From contig CACBEF010000004.1 in assembly GCA_902538225.1 (NCBI GenBank), positions 43,043 through 107,042 on the forward strand: a DNA stretch of 64,000 nucleotides, given 5' to 3'. Made by a program: the position numbers and the translations under genes. The notes under the pieces were generated by a model that was not told the DNA's origin, made no database searches, and saw nothing but the letters and a program-made list of their open reading frames with translations. This document shows positions 18,693-28,882 of this stretch, one piece after another. Positions within the stretch are counted from its first letter, which is position 1, and every line of letters begins with the position of its first letter. Origin of the DNA: an uncultured Prochlorococcus sp. (lineage in GTDB: Bacteria; Cyanobacteriota; Cyanobacteriia; PCC-6307; Cyanobiaceae).

Positions 18693-19694
18693 GTGAATCA
18701 AACTTTAATTCAAGAAATTCTCGAAGTTGTCGAGCAAGCTGCTATTGCCTCAGCAAAACTAACAGGACTTGGTCAAAAAGATGAAGCTGATGCTGCAGCA
18801 GTCGAGGCAATGAGATTGCGAATGGGCAAGATTGAAATGAAAGGGAAAATTGTTATTGGAGAAGGTGAAAGAGATGAAGCACCAATGCTTTATATAGGTG
18901 AAGAGGTTGGTAGTGGAAGTGGTCCAGGAGTCGACTTTGCAGTAGATCCTTGTGAAGGAACTAATCTTTGTGCGAATAATCAAAGAGGATCTATGGCTGT
19001 TTTAGCTGCCTCTGATACGGGCGGTCTTTTCAATGCTCCTGATTTTTACATGAACAAATTAGCAGCGCCTCCTTCGGCCAAAGGTAAAGTAGATATTAGA
19101 AATTCAGCTACTGAAAACTTGAAGATACTTAGTGATTGCTTGGGTCTTTCTATTGATGAGCTTACTGTTGTTGTAATGGATAGAACTAGGCATAAAGATT
19201 TAATTAAAGAGATTAGAGGATGTGGTGCTAAAGTTCAACCAATTTCTGATGGTGATGTTCAAGCTGCGATTGCATGTGGTTTTGCAGGAACTGGAACACA
19301 TTGCTTGATGGGTATAGGTGCAGCTCCTGAGGGTGTTATTTCAGCTGCTGCAATGAGAGCTCTAGGCGGACACTTTCAAGGACAACTAGTTTATGATCCA
19401 GCAATCGCTCAAACTTCTGAATGGGCTGATTACACAAAAGAAGGAAATATAAAACGTCTTAATGAAATGGGCATAACCGATATAGATAAAATTTATGAAG
19501 CTAATGAATTAGCATCGGGAGAAAATGTTGTTTTCGCTGGAAGTGGAATAACTGATGGATTACTATTTAACGGAGTTAAATTTGAAAGCGATTGTGTTAG
19601 GACAAGCAGTCTAGTTATTAGCACATTAGATAGTACTGCAAGGTTCACAAATACTGTCCACATAAAAGATGGTGCTAAGAGTATCAGCCTTTAA
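18693..19694 (+). CDS. glpX: Class II fructose-1,6-/sedoheptulose-1,7-bisphosphatase
   Basis: This 333-residue GlpX-type phosphatase is the dual FBPase/SBPase that drives the regenerative part of the Calvin cycle in cyanobacteria. Metal-binding segments are [17 protein letters not shown] and [11 protein letters not shown], followed by [11 protein letters not shown] and the conserved [15 protein letters not shown] region. The start is GTG at 18693; no ATG lies in frame nearby. hemA follows after 18 bases on the same strand. Confidence 0.97.
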   Translation: MNQTLIQEILEVVEQAAIASAKLTGLGQKDEADAAAVEAMRLRMGKIEMKGKIVIGEGERDEAPMLYIGEEVGSGSGPGVDFAVDPCEGTNLCANNQRGSMAVLAASDTGGLFNAPDFYMNKLAAPPSAKGKVDIRNSATENLKILSDCLGLSIDELTVVVMDRTRHKDLIKEIRGCGAKVQPISDGDVQAAIACGFAGTGTHCLMGIGAAPEGVISAAAMRALGGHFQGQLVYDPAIAQTSEWADYTKEGNIKRLNEMGITDIDKIYEANELASGENVVFAGSGITDGLLFNGVKFESDCVRTSSLVISTLDSTARFTNTVHIKDGAKSISL

Positions 19695-19712
19695 AAATTT
19701 ATTGTTGATATT

Positions 19713-21023
19713 ATGCATATTGTTGTCGTCGGACTGAGTCATCGCACGGCACCTGTTGAAGTGCGTGAGAAGTTAAGTATTCCTGACCAATCCATAACAG
19801 AATCATTAAAAGCATTAAAAGCTTTCTCTGATGTATTAGAGGTGTCAATCTTAAGTACTTGTAATAGGTTGGAAATATATGCGTTAGTAAAGGATAAAAA
19901 TACTGGAATTTCATCTATTAAAGAATTCATATCAGTATATTCTGGAATTATTTTGGAAGATTTAAATCCACATCTTTTTTGCTTTAGACAGGAAGAAGCA
20001 GTTTTGCATTTGATGAAAGTTTCGGCAGGACTTGATAGCCTCGTTTTAGGAGAAGGACAAATCCTTTCGCAGGTAAAAAAAATGATGAGATTAGGTCAAG
20101 AGAATCAATCTACTGGACCTATTCTTAATAGATTATTAACTCAATCAGTTAGTACAGGTAAAAAAGTAAGATCCGAAACAAATTTAGGAACTGGAGCCGT
20201 ATCAATTAGTTCAGCAGCGGTAGAACTTGCCCAATTAAAAATTGGACAAGAAAAGGGTTTTGATACTCTTGTAAGTTTGGAGTCAGAGAATGTTCTTGTT
20301 GTTGGCGCCGGGCGAATGAGCAGGCTTTTAATTACTCATTTAAAATCAAAAGGATGTCATAAACTTATTCTTGTAAATAGAAATATTGATAGAGCATTAA
20401 ATCTTGCTTTAGACTTCCCTGATTTAGAAATTGTTTGTAGAGGTTTAAACGTACTAGAAGAAAACATATCAATATCTTCCATTGTTTTCACCAGTACTGC
20501 TTCTGAAGAACCAATTATTGATCTCGCAAAAATTGAAAAATTAAATTTGAGTAATAGACTTAAATTTATTGATATTGGTGTACCGAGAAATATATCTAAT
20601 GATGTCAAGCAACATGAATTTGTAAAATCATTTGATGTAGATGACTTACAAGAGGTCGTTTCAAGAAATCAAGAATTTAGACAGAAAATAGCAAAGGAAG
20701 CGGAATCTTTAGTAGAAGAAGAAAGGATCATTTTTCTAGAATGGTGGGCAAGTTTAGAGGCGGTTCCAGTAATTAATAAACTTAGATCAGATTTGGAATT
20801 AATTAGAAAAGAGGAATTACAAAAAGCACTTAGTAGGATGGGACCAGATTTTTCGGCTCGAGAAAGAAAAGTTGTGGAAGCGCTGACTAAAGGAATTATC
20901 AATAAAATACTTCACACGCCTGTTACCAAGTTAAGAAGTCCTCAATCAAGAGAAGAAAGACAAGTTTCTTTGAAAATTGTTGAAAAATTGTTTTCTTTGG
21001 TAGAAGAGGACAAAAATAACTAA
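19713..21023 (+). CDS. hemA: Glutamyl-tRNA reductase
   Basis: This enzyme makes glutamate-1-semialdehyde from Glu-tRNA, the committed step to chlorophyll and heme. In 436 residues it shows the catalytic Cys in LSTCNRLEIYALV, the GLSHRTAPVEVRE N-terminus, the LDSLVLGEGQILSQVK helix, the NADPH-binding VLVVGAGRMSRL and the C-terminal dimerisation helices. It probably shares a transcript with glpX, linking pigment supply and carbon fixation genes by position. The ATG at 19713 is clear. Confidence 0.97.
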   Translation: MHIVVVGLSHRTAPVEVREKLSIPDQSITESLKALKAFSDVLEVSILSTCNRLEIYALVKDKNTGISSIKEFISVYSGIILEDLNPHLFCFRQEEAVLHLMKVSAGLDSLVLGEGQILSQVKKMMRLGQENQSTGPILNRLLTQSVSTGKKVRSETNLGTGAVSISSAAVELAQLKIGQEKGFDTLVSLESENVLVVGAGRMSRLLITHLKSKGCHKLILVNRNIDRALNLALDFPDLEIVCRGLNVLEENISISSIVFTSTASEEPIIDLAKIEKLNLSNRLKFIDIGVPRNISNDVKQHEFVKSFDVDDLQEVVSRNQEFRQKIAKEAESLVEEERIIFLEWWASLEAVPVINKLRSDLELIRKEELQKALSRMGPDFSARERKVVEALTKGIINKILHTPVTKLRSPQSREERQVSLKIVEKLFSLVEEDKNN

Positions 21024-21152
21024 TTTTTCTCATTTATATTAAGTTTTTCTAGTGATTTATCGAAATACCTTCGTAAACTGACCATTAGTATTTCTAAATA
21101 TGCCCATAATCAGTTACTTTAAATAGTTGTATATCTACCTCCATTAGATTGA

Positions 21153-22448
21153 ATGAAGCGTGTGTTGGCCATAATCCTCGGAGGAGGAAAAGGTTCTAGA
21201 CTTTACCCTTTAACAAAAATGAGGGCTAAACCTGCTGTGCCGTTGGCAGGTAAGTATCGTTTAATAGATATCCCAATTAGTAATTGTATAAATTCAGGCA
21301 TTGAAAAAATGTACGTATTGACCCAGTTCAATAGTGCATCTCTAAATAGACATATAGGAAGAACCTATAATTTAAATGGTCCTTTCGGGCAAGGATTTGT
21401 GGAGGTTTTAGCCGCTCAACAGACTCCTGATAGTCCTAAGTGGTTTGAAGGTACTGCTGATGCTGTAAGAAAATACCAATGGTTATTTCAAGAATGGGAT
21501 GTTGATGAATATTTAATATTGTCAGGGGATCAACTGTACAGAATGGACTATAGTTTATTTGTTCAACATCATAGAGATAATGGTGCTGATTTAACTGTTG
21601 CAGCTTTGCCTGTTGATGAAGCTCAAGCAGAGGGTTTTGGCCTCATGAGAACAGACGATGTAGGAAATATAAAGGAATTCAGTGAAAAACCCACTGGTGA
21701 GAAGTTGAAGGCAATGGCAGTAGATACTTCAAAATTTGGATTAAGTAAAGAGTCAGCTGCCGAAAAACCTTATCTAGCCTCTATGGGTATTTACGTTTTT
21801 AGCAGAAATACTCTTTTCGATCTTTTAAATAAATTTCCTAGTTATACGGATTTTGGTAAGGACATAATACCTGAAGCCCTCAAAAGGGGAGATACTCTTA
21901 AAAGTTATGTATTCGATGATTATTGGGAAGATATCGGTACTATTGGGGCATTTTTTGAGTCAAACCTTGCCTTGACTGAGCAACCAAAACCTCCATTTAG
22001 TTTTTATGATGAAAAATTTCCAATTTATACAAGACCAAGATTTCTTCCCCCATCTAAACTAGTAGATGCTCAAATCACTGATTCAATAGTTTGCGAAGGT
22101 ACAATCTTGAAGTCATGCAGCATTTTGCATTGCGTTTTAGGTGTAAGAAGCAGGATTGAAAGTGATTCGGTTCTTGAGGATACTCTTGTTATGGGTGCCG
22201 ATTTCTTTGAATCGCCTGAAGAGAGGATAGAATTAAGAAAAGGAGGCGGAACACCTCTTGGAGTAGGTGAAGGGACTACTGTAAAAAGAGCAATTCTTGA
22301 TAAGAATACAAGGATTGGTGATAATGTAGCAATCATTAATAAAGATCGAGTAGAAGAAGCAGATAAGCCAGAATTAGGTTTCTACATAAGAAATGGAATT
22401 GTTGTGGTAGTTAAAAATGCAACTATTGCAAACGGAACTGTTATTTAA
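21153..22448 (+). CDS. glgC: Glucose-1-phosphate adenylyltransferase
   Basis: This 431-residue enzyme makes ADP-glucose for glycogen. It has the nucleotide-binding [21 protein letters not shown] at the N-terminus (shown through GSRLYPLT), catalytic [13 protein letters not shown], the glucose-1-phosphate segment IKEFSEKP, and a C-terminal left-handed beta-helix ending [14 protein letters not shown] with the allosteric-site lysines. A 129-base spacer after hemA probably carries its own promoter. gnd and pgl follow, so glycogen storage and its oxidation through the pentose phosphate route are adjacent. Confidence 0.97.
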   Translation: MKRVLAIILGGGKGSRLYPLTKMRAKPAVPLAGKYRLIDIPISNCINSGIEKMYVLTQFNSASLNRHIGRTYNLNGPFGQGFVEVLAAQQTPDSPKWFEGTADAVRKYQWLFQEWDVDEYLILSGDQLYRMDYSLFVQHHRDNGADLTVAALPVDEAQAEGFGLMRTDDVGNIKEFSEKPTGEKLKAMAVDTSKFGLSKESAAEKPYLASMGIYVFSRNTLFDLLNKFPSYTDFGKDIIPEALKRGDTLKSYVFDDYWEDIGTIGAFFESNLALTEQPKPPFSFYDEKFPIYTRPRFLPPSKLVDAQITDSIVCEGTILKSCSILHCVLGVRSRIESDSVLEDTLVMGADFFESPEERIELRKGGGTPLGVGEGTTVKRAILDKNTRIGDNVAIINKDRVEEADKPELGFYIRNGIVVVVKNATIANGTVI

Positions 22449-22543
22449 ATCTTTTCGATCATTTTTCGCTGACATAAGTATTTTTTTTGAGCAATTTTGT
22501 TTAGTTGCAGGCACACTATATTTATTGAGTTTTTTAATTTTTT

Positions 22544-23962
22544 ATGTCCAAGGCACATTTTGGTTTAATAGGTCTTGGTGTTATGGGCGAGAATTTAGTT
22601 CTTAACGCAGAGAGAAATGGATTTTCTAGTGTAGTTTTTAATAGGACTTATTCAAAAACTGAAGAATTTTTGCAAGGTCGTGGACTTGGGAAGAATATAG
22701 AGGGAGCTGAAACTCTTCAAGAATTTGTTAACAAGCTAGAGAGACCTAGAAGAATTCTAATGATGGTAAAAGCTGGACCCGCGACAGATGCTGTTATAGA
22801 AAATATTTCTGGATATCTCGAGGAAGGAGATTTATTAATAGATGGCGGAAATTCTCAATTTAAAGATACAGAAAGAAGGGTAAATACTCTTGAAAGTAAA
22901 AGTTTTGGATACATTGGAATGGGAGTCTCAGGTGGTGCAAAAGGGGCTCTAGAAGGGCCAAGTATGATGCCTGGCGGTACTAAGGCTTCATATGATGCAA
23001 TAGAAAGCTTATTAACAAAAATGGCTGCCAAAGTTGAAGACGGACCATGTGTTGCATATGTTGGACCAGGAGGTTCAGGTCATTTTGTTAAAACTGTTCA
23101 TAACGGAATTGAATATGGAATTGAACAAATACTTGCAGAAGCTTATGACCTTATGAAGAGGGTCAAAGGTATGAATGGACAGCAGATGTCAGACGTATTT
23201 GGTATTTGGAATAATACTGATGAATTAGCTTCTTATCTTGTTGAGATAACAGAGATTTGTCTAAGTACAAAAGATGAGATAACTGGAGATGATGTCGTGG
23301 AAAAAATATTAGATAAAGCTGGCCAGAAAGGTACAGGGTTATGGACTGTTGTAAGTGCTTTAGAACTGGGTGTATCAGTCCCAACTATTTATGCATCTTT
23401 AAATGCAAGAGTAATGAGTTCTTTAAAAGAGCAACGTAGTGAGATTGAACAAACTATTCCATCTAAAGAGATAGAGGATTTTGATTTAGGAAATATATCA
23501 GATGGAATGAAACCTTTATTTGATGCTGTAGTCCTTGCTACAATTGCTAGTTATGCTCAAGGTATGGATATTTTAAGAGAAGCATCTGCAGTATATAACT
23601 ATGGTTTGAATATGCCGTCAATTGCCCAAATATGGAAAGGTGGTTGCATAATTAGATCAAAATTATTAAGTAAAATTCAAGATGCTTATAACAAAGACCC
23701 TAATCTAAAAAATTTAATTTTTGATGATTGGTTCAATAATGAAATTGCGACTAGATTAGATAACTTAGCTAAAGTAGTTTCTTTATCCACAAAGGCAGGT
23801 ATACCAGTCCCATGTTTATCCAGTACTTTAGATTATTTGAATAGTTATAGAACCAATAGACTTCCTCAGAATCTCGTTCAGGCAATGAGAGACTGTTTTG
23901 GCTCTCATACATATGAAAGAATTGATAAGGAAGGTAGTTTTCATACTGAATGGATGAAATGA
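22544..23962 (+). CDS. gnd: 6-phosphogluconate dehydrogenase (decarboxylating)
   Basis: This 472-residue enzyme converts 6-phosphogluconate to ribulose-5-phosphate with NADPH production, the last oxidative pentose phosphate step, important at night. It has the Rossmann motif GLIGLGVMGENLVLN, MVKAGPATDAVIE, LLIDGGNSQFKDTERR, and the catalytic GSGHFVKTVHNGIEYG with Lys and His. The C-terminus reaches the final conserved HTEW. Its end overlaps the pgl start by 13 or 4 bases depending on the start used. Confidence 0.97.
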   Translation: MSKAHFGLIGLGVMGENLVLNAERNGFSSVVFNRTYSKTEEFLQGRGLGKNIEGAETLQEFVNKLERPRRILMMVKAGPATDAVIENISGYLEEGDLLIDGGNSQFKDTERRVNTLESKSFGYIGMGVSGGAKGALEGPSMMPGGTKASYDAIESLLTKMAAKVEDGPCVAYVGPGGSGHFVKTVHNGIEYGIEQILAEAYDLMKRVKGMNGQQMSDVFGIWNNTDELASYLVEITEICLSTKDEITGDDVVEKILDKAGQKGTGLWTVVSALELGVSVPTIYASLNARVMSSLKEQRSEIEQTIPSKEIEDFDLGNISDGMKPLFDAVVLATIASYAQGMDILREASAVYNYGLNMPSIAQIWKGGCIIRSKLLSKIQDAYNKDPNLKNLIFDDWFNNEIATRLDNLAKVVSLSTKAGIPVPCLSSTLDYLNSYRTNRLPQNLVQAMRDCFGSHTYERIDKEGSFHTEWMK

Positions 23963-24687
23963 TTGAAAAGGTCAAAAATGGATACACATTAAACATATAC
24001 AAAGACAAGTTAGAACTATCAAGAGAGGTTTTTAAGTTTATTGAATTTCACATTATTCATACTTTAAAAAAGAAAGACAGATTCAAATTTTGTGTAAGTG
24101 GAGGTTCAACGCCTAAATCTGTATATCAGCTCTTATCTAATAGTGATCTTCGATGGGATATGGTTGATGTCTTTTTAGGAGATGAAAGATGTGTTGATCC
24201 AAATTCAGAATTAAGTAACTCGTTAATGTTGAAAAATTCTTTGTTAACTAATTTTGGATCTAAAGCTTATTTTTATGAAATTTTCAATGATTTAAAGGCT
24301 GATGATGAAACTACAAAAAATCAATTTATTTCTAAATTATTTGAAAAATGCGGATCAAACCCTCCCTCCTTTGATTTAACTTTATTAGGTCTTGGAGACG
24401 ATGGTCATACAGCTTCACTATTCCCTTATCAAAAAAATAATAATGTAGATGATTTTGTGATTTTTAATGAAGGTAAAGGATTAAAAAGAATTTCATTAAC
24501 TCCAAAGGTCCTTTCAGCCTCATCAAAGATAGTATTTTTGGTTAGTGGAGCCAATAAAAGAATTGCTCTTGAGAGGTTATTAGATGAAAAAGAGCCTCTT
24601 GATAGAACACCATCAAAATTAATAAAATCTATTAATCAAATTTCAATATTTTGTGATCAAGAATCAGCAAAAGAATTAGAAATTTAG
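23950..24687 (+). CDS. pgl: 6-phosphogluconolactonase
   Basis: This 245-residue enzyme hydrolyses 6-phosphogluconolactone, the step before gnd in the oxidative pentose phosphate pathway. It has FCVSGGSTPKSVYQLL, the DVFLGDERCVDPNSELSN segment (shown here as LGDERCVDP) and LTLLGLGDDGHTASLFP. Two starts are possible: ATG at 23950, or ATG at 23959, which overlaps the gnd stop as ATGA and would give translational coupling. Either way gnd and pgl form one unit. Confidence 0.95.
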   Translation: MDEMIEKVKNGYTLNIYKDKLELSREVFKFIEFHIIHTLKKKDRFKFCVSGGSTPKSVYQLLSNSDLRWDMVDVFLGDERCVDPNSELSNSLMLKNSLLTNFGSKAYFYEIFNDLKADDETTKNQFISKLFEKCGSNPPSFDLTLLGLGDDGHTASLFPYQKNNNVDDFVIFNEGKGLKRISLTPKVLSASSKIVFLVSGANKRIALERLLDEKEPLDRTPSKLIKSINQISIFCDQESAKELEI

Positions 24688-24716
24688 TTAAAGTCTTAAA
24701 TAATTAGAATTATTAA

Positions 24717-25265
24717 ATGAGTAAGAAAAAATTTTTATTCCAGAAAAGGGATTTCGATGGTTGGAAAACATTAAATGATACTGTTATGGGCGGATCAAGT
24801 TCAGCTTTTTGTGAAATTTCAAATTCTGGTTTGTTTTTAAAGGGTAATATTGTAGAGAAAGCAGGAGGATTTGTTAGTTGTAGATCGCCTATTTATAAAC
24901 CCTCTTTAAACGTATCTGAATATTTATCCTTCGAATTAAATATTGATGGACAAGGAAGAACTTTTAAATTTGCTGTCGCTTGTGAAGATGATCTCCTTGG
25001 ACTAACCGAATTTATTCCTGGTGGTCTCAGGTGGATTAAATCATTCCCAACAAAAAAATTCGGAACAACAAATGTTCAAATTCCGTTTAGTGAGCTAAAA
25101 CCTTCAGTAAGAGCAAATAAAGTACGTTTTCCATTTAAATTCAAGCCTTCTAAAATTAAAAGATTGCAACTACTACACTCTAAGTTCGGTGATGATGGAT
25201 TACTTAATAATGAGTTTAAACAGGGTTCCATAAAAGTTTTAATTAAATCAATAAGTGTTATTTGA
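24717..25265 (+). CDS. CIA30-like family protein (182 aa)
   Basis: The protein matches the CIA30 (NDUFAF1-like) beta-sandwich family, with FDGWKTLNDTVMGGSSSAF near the start, then GFVSCRSP and ELNIDGQGRTFKF. In mitochondria the family helps assemble respiratory complex I; cyanobacterial members may assist photosynthetic or NDH-1 complexes, but that is inference. There is no signal peptide. It follows pgl by 29 bases and overlaps the next gene by 11 bases, so all three are probably co-transcribed. Confidence 0.8.
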   Translation: MSKKKFLFQKRDFDGWKTLNDTVMGGSSSAFCEISNSGLFLKGNIVEKAGGFVSCRSPIYKPSLNVSEYLSFELNIDGQGRTFKFAVACEDDLLGLTEFIPGGLRWIKSFPTKKFGTTNVQIPFSELKPSVRANKVRFPFKFKPSKIKRLQLLHSKFGDDGLLNNEFKQGSIKVLIKSISVI

Positions 25266-25641
25266 AAATCCACCTAAAAATATAGAGAGCTTAATCGCTA
25301 AGTCAGCAGATTTAACAAATAAACCTTTTGTTCATTCTGTCGTAAAAATAAATGGTGAATACGAATTCGAAGAAGAAGATATTGATTTAACAGTTAATAT
25401 CTTATGTCGAGATAAAGAAGGTAAAAGATTAGAAATTTATGATCTTGAATTAGAACTTTTTAAATCAAATAAAGAGTTGGTTTTAGTAATCTCTAAGCTT
25501 AATTTTCCTGATGAACCAATATTATGGTGTGGAGTTAAATCATTATGGATGGATAGCAATAATGGGAAAAAATGCAACTCACCAAAATACAGCTCTAGAT
25601 TGGAAAATTTAGCAAATAGGATTAAAAGTTTTATTGATTAA
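25255..25641 (+). CDS. Hypothetical protein (about 128 aa)
   Basis: This small acidic protein has no membrane segment. The visible pattern is alternating beta-strand-like stretches, for example YEFEEEDIDLTVNILC and LVLVISKLNF. The start is GTG at 25255 inside the CIA30-like gene, or TTG at 25258. I do not recognise the family. It is the last gene of the glgC-gnd-pgl side and converges on ilvD with 21 bases between. Confidence 0.7.
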   Translation: MLFENPPKNIESLIAKSADLTNKPFVHSVVKINGEYEFEEEDIDLTVNILCRDKEGKRLEIYDLELELFKSNKELVLVISKLNFPDEPILWCGVKSLWMDSNNGKKCNSPKYSSRLENLANRIKSFID

Positions 25642-25662
25642 TAAAATAAACTTTGAGCTGAT

Positions 25663-27336
25663 TTATAAATCAGTAACAGCCCCTAAACTTGATGTACTTA
25701 CGATTCTCGAATATTTTGAAAGAATTCCTCTTTTGTATTTTTGTATAGGTTTTACCCAATCTTTTTTTCTTTTTTCTAATTCTTCGTCTGATAAATCAAC
25801 TTCAATTAGTTGTTTAACAGCATCTACTGTAATTAAATCACCTTGTTTTATTAGAGCAATATTTCCTCCAACAGCAGCCTCTGGAGCTATGTGGCCCACA
25901 ACAAGACCATAGGTACCACCGCTAAATCTGCCATCGGTAATTAAAGCTACCTTCTCTCCTAGCCCTTGACCAACAATTGCAGATGTTGGAGCTAACATTT
26001 CTCTCATGCCTGGACCTCCTACAGGGCCTTCATTTCTAATAACAACAACATCACCAGCCTTGATATCGTTATTTAATATCGATTTTAAACAATCCTCTTC
26101 ACTTTCAAAAATCTTTGCTGGACCTGTTAATACAGGGTTTTTTACTCCGCTAATTTTGGCTACAGAACCTTCGCTCGCTAAGTTACCTTTTAATATCGCT
26201 AAATGTCCTTTTTTATAAAGAGGGTCATCTATATCTCTTATGACATTTTGATTTATTGGAGGCTTATCTGGAATATTCTGTAAGTATTCTGAGATAGTTT
26301 TGCCTTCAATGTTTTTGCAATCGCCATGAATTAATCCTGCATTCAAAAGTATTTTCATTACTTGTGGAATCCCACCTGCCTTATGAAGATCTACCGTCAC
26401 ATATTTACCACTCGGTTTAAGGTCACAAATAACCGGTACTTTTTGTCTAATTTTCTCAAAATCATTAATATTGATATCTATTCCTGCAGTATTCGCAATA
26501 GCTAAGATGTGCAATACCGCATTTGTTGATCCGCCAATTGCCATAATTACTGATATTGCATTTTCAAATGCTTTCTTAGTCATTAGGTCTAGAGGTCTTA
26601 TATCTTTTTCTATTGCTGAGACTAATATTTCAGCACTTTTATCTGCACTTATTTCTTTTTCAAGATCTTCAGCAGCCATAGTGGAACTGTGAGGAAGACT
26701 TAACCCTAATACTTCAATTACCGCAGACATTGTATTAGCTGTAAACATCCCTCCACAGCTACCAGCACCAGGAATACAATTTTTCTCAACTTGTATTAGC
26801 CTTTCTTCATTAATTTTGCCTGATGTTAATTGTCCAACAGCTTCAAATGCACTAACAACAGTAAGATCTTCTCCATTCAATTTCCCAGGCTTTATTGTCC
26901 CTCCATAAATGAAAATTGAGGGAATATTCATTCTTGCAATTGCAATCATGGCACCAGGCATGTTTTTGTCACAACCACCTATAGCAAGTACTCCATCCAT
27001 ACTCTGAGCATTGCATGCTGTTTCAATTGAATCAGCAATAACTTCTCTTGAAACTAGGGAATATTTCATGCCCTCTGTTCCCATAGAAATGCCATCACTT
27101 ACTGTTATTGTCCCAAACATCTGAGGCATACCACCTGATCTTTTTATTGACTCTTTAGCTCTTAGAGCTAACTTGTTTAAACCCATATTGCATGGTGTTA
27201 TGGTGCTGTATCCATTTGCAACTCCAATAATAGGTTTATTAAAATCTTCATCATTAAATCCAACAGCTCTTAACATCGATCTGTTAGGGGATCTTTGCAC
27301 ACCTTGTGTTATTGCAGATGATCTGAGTTTATTCAT
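25663..27336 (-). CDS. ilvD: Dihydroxy-acid dehydratase
   Basis: This 557-residue Fe-S dehydratase belongs to isoleucine, valine and pantothenate synthesis. Cluster cysteines lie in [12 protein letters not shown] and [14 protein letters not shown]. The conserved segment [13 protein letters not shown] and the C-terminal [19 protein letters not shown] sequence are present. The length is normal and the ATG at 27336 is clear. It is followed upstream on the same strand by two small genes, so a minus-strand unit from about 28.3 to 25.7 kb is likely. Confidence 0.97.
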   Translation of the reverse strand: MNKLRSSAITQGVQRSPNRSMLRAVGFNDEDFNKPIIGVANGYSTITPCNMGLNKLALRAKESIKRSGGMPQMFGTITVSDGISMGTEGMKYSLVSREVIADSIETACNAQSMDGVLAIGGCDKNMPGAMIAIARMNIPSIFIYGGTIKPGKLNGEDLTVVSAFEAVGQLTSGKINEERLIQVEKNCIPGAGSCGGMFTANTMSAVIEVLGLSLPHSSTMAAEDLEKEISADKSAEILVSAIEKDIRPLDLMTKKAFENAISVIMAIGGSTNAVLHILAIANTAGIDININDFEKIRQKVPVICDLKPSGKYVTVDLHKAGGIPQVMKILLNAGLIHGDCKNIEGKTISEYLQNIPDKPPINQNVIRDIDDPLYKKGHLAILKGNLASEGSVAKISGVKNPVLTGPAKIFESEEDCLKSILNNDIKAGDVVVIRNEGPVGGPGMREMLAPTSAIVGQGLGEKVALITDGRFSGGTYGLVVGHIAPEAAVGGNIALIKQGDLITVDAVKQLIEVDLSDEELEKRKKDWVKPIQKYKRGILSKYSRIVSTSSLGAVTDL

Positions 27337-27359
27337 ATTATTTGAGAACCTTTTTTATT

Positions 27360-27650
27360 CTATTGCCCCAACTCTTCAAGTTGCTTCCTCACATCAGCAA
27401 TTGCAGAATTAAGTTGCTCAACTTTCTTCTCCAGATTGTCTCCTTCAACTTCATTTATATTTTCATTTGAATCAATGGCTTCAGAGCCGTCTTGAATCCT
27501 GGAGGAATACATCATTGCTTTTTGTTTTTTTTCCTCCTTTCTTTTGTCTGCCTCGGATATTAACCACCAAGCTAAACCTGCAGCTCCAATAAAAGCTCCG
27601 CTTATTAATGATAAAAGATTATTTGAAGACGAATCTCTGTATTCAGACAT
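27360..27650 (-). CDS. Small membrane protein with coiled coil (96 aa)
   Basis: One membrane segment near residues 12-31 (LLSLISGAFIGAAGLAWWLI) is followed by a charged Lys/Glu stretch. A C-terminal heptad-like helix ends in LEKKVEQLNSAIADVRKQL. The topology suggests a single-span protein with a cytoplasmic or stromal-side coiled coil. No family is recognised. It lies 23 bases upstream of ilvD on the same strand. The clear coiled coil and helix argue for a real gene. Confidence 0.7.
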   Translation of the reverse strand: MSEYRDSSSNNLLSLISGAFIGAAGLAWWLISEADKRKEEKKQKAMMYSSRIQDGSEAIDSNENINEVEGDNLEKKVEQLNSAIADVRKQLEELGQ

Positions 27651-27679
27651 TGGTAAAATATTTACTCCTATATTCTATA

Positions 27680-28297
27680 TTAGTTCTTATCTTGAAATAT
27701 AGTACTTAAACGCGATGAAGGATTCCCAATACCTGGAACTAATAAATGTGTTTTTTCGTCTTCCTCATCTATGCAAGAAGTGTAAATTACCTGATTAGGG
27801 AATAATTTAGCAATTTCATTTAACCCTTTATTTGAGCAAATAGCAGTTATTAAAAGAATCCTATTTGAATCAACACCTAATTCCTTTAATTTAATTAAAC
27901 TTTCTAATGTTGCTGATTTTGTCGTTATTTGTTCTGAATAAAATATAATTCCTTCATTTGATTCAATAGTTTTAGGAAGTTCTCCTAATGAGAGGGTTGA
28001 ATTAGGAATTACTTCTTTAGATCCAAACCAAAGAGATAACCCTTCGGGCAACATTGCGAGCACTTTTATTGGATAATCATTATTAATAAAGAATCCATCT
28101 GCGTCTCCATTATCAGTATTTACTATTTCTTTTTTATATGGCAGCCAATTACGTAATGCTTCATATGTAAGCCATTTCCCTAATTGTTCATATCCTGTTG
28201 AGTATAAAATATTTGGAGTATTTTTTTCTCGCAATATTGAAAGCCAATGTTTTATTAATGGATGAGGAGGAACAATAACCTTTAGTGACATTGCCAT
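27680..28297 (-). CDS. Uracil phosphoribosyltransferase homologue lacking the PRPP loop
   Basis: The 205-residue protein aligns in outline with UPRT (Upp). The N-terminus VIVPPHPLIKHWLSILREKN corresponds to the family's conserved HPL...L+ region, and LLVPGIGNPSSRLS (185-198) corresponds to the uracil-binding PGLGDAGDR+FGT region. However, the PRPP-binding MLATGGS loop is replaced by YSEQITTKSAT (about 120-130), and the Gly-Asp pair of the uracil site is not kept. Catalysis as a UPRT looks unlikely, and a regulatory or structural role is possible. It diverges from the pentapeptide gene across 63 bases. Confidence 0.75.
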   Translation of the reverse strand: MAMSLKVIVPPHPLIKHWLSILREKNTPNILYSTGYEQLGKWLTYEALRNWLPYKKEIVNTDNGDADGFFINNDYPIKVLAMLPEGLSLWFGSKEVIPNSTLSLGELPKTIESNEGIIFYSEQITTKSATLESLIKLKELGVDSNRILLITAICSNKGLNEIAKLFPNQVIYTSCIDEEDEKTHLLVPGIGNPSSRLSTIFQDKN

Positions 28298-28360
28298 ATA
28301 TTTTCCTTTAAGATACTCTTACAAACTTTAAATACTTAAGTTCTAAAATACAGTCTTATT

Positions 28361-28873
28361 ATGATTAAATCAATTGTTTTCCCCTCACTAAAGAATGCAT
28401 TAATTACTCTGTTGTTCGTTGGAATTTTATTTTTCAATTCTGTAAATTCTGCATGGGCTAAAAGACCTCCTGAGATTAGAAACCAGCAAGACCTTAATTT
28501 AGAGCCAGATATGCATGGTCAAGATTTAAGCGGCAACGAATACGTTAAGTTTGATTTGAATGGTTTTAATTTCAGTGAAAGTAATTTAGAAGGAGCGGTG
28601 TTTAATAATAGTAAATTGCAAAATTCAAAGTTTAATGGCGCCAATTTAAGAGATGCACTAGCTTATGCAACAGATTTTACAGATGCAGATCTTTCGGATG
28701 TTAATTTTACAAATGCTTTATTAATGGAGAGTAATTTTGAAGGAGCAAAAATAGATGGTGCAGATTTTACTGATGCTGTTCTTAGTCGTACACAACAAAA
28801 ACAATTATGTGCGATTGCTAATGGCACAAATAGTTTTACAGGAGAGAGTACAGAATATAGCTTAGGTTGTTAA
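28361..28873 (+). CDS. Secreted/lumenal pentapeptide-repeat protein
   Basis: This 170-residue protein has an N-terminal signal peptide (hydrophobic core about residues 13-28, likely cleavage after NSAWA). It then has a run of A(D/N)LxX pentapeptides, such as FSESNLEGAVFNNSKLQNSK and DATDADLSDVNF-like units. These make a right-handed quadrilateral beta-helix. A C-terminal pair of Cys (QLCAIA, SLGC) could form a disulfide. Cyanobacteria have many such proteins in the thylakoid lumen or periplasm with unknown roles. cobW follows after nine bases. Confidence 0.85.
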   Translation: MIKSIVFPSLKNALITLLFVGILFFNSVNSAWAKRPPEIRNQQDLNLEPDMHGQDLSGNEYVKFDLNGFNFSESNLEGAVFNNSKLQNSKFNGANLRDALAYATDFTDADLSDVNFTNALLMESNFEGAKIDGADFTDAVLSRTQQKQLCAIANGTNSFTGESTEYSLGC

Positions 28874-28882
28874 TCATCAAAG

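Noticed and set aside
19711..19930. Minus-strand frames inside hemA, and similar antisense frames in glpX, glgC, ilvD, fda and other genes
   Set aside because: They lie fully inside well-recognised genes, have no family resemblance, and read as mirror images of the coding bias.
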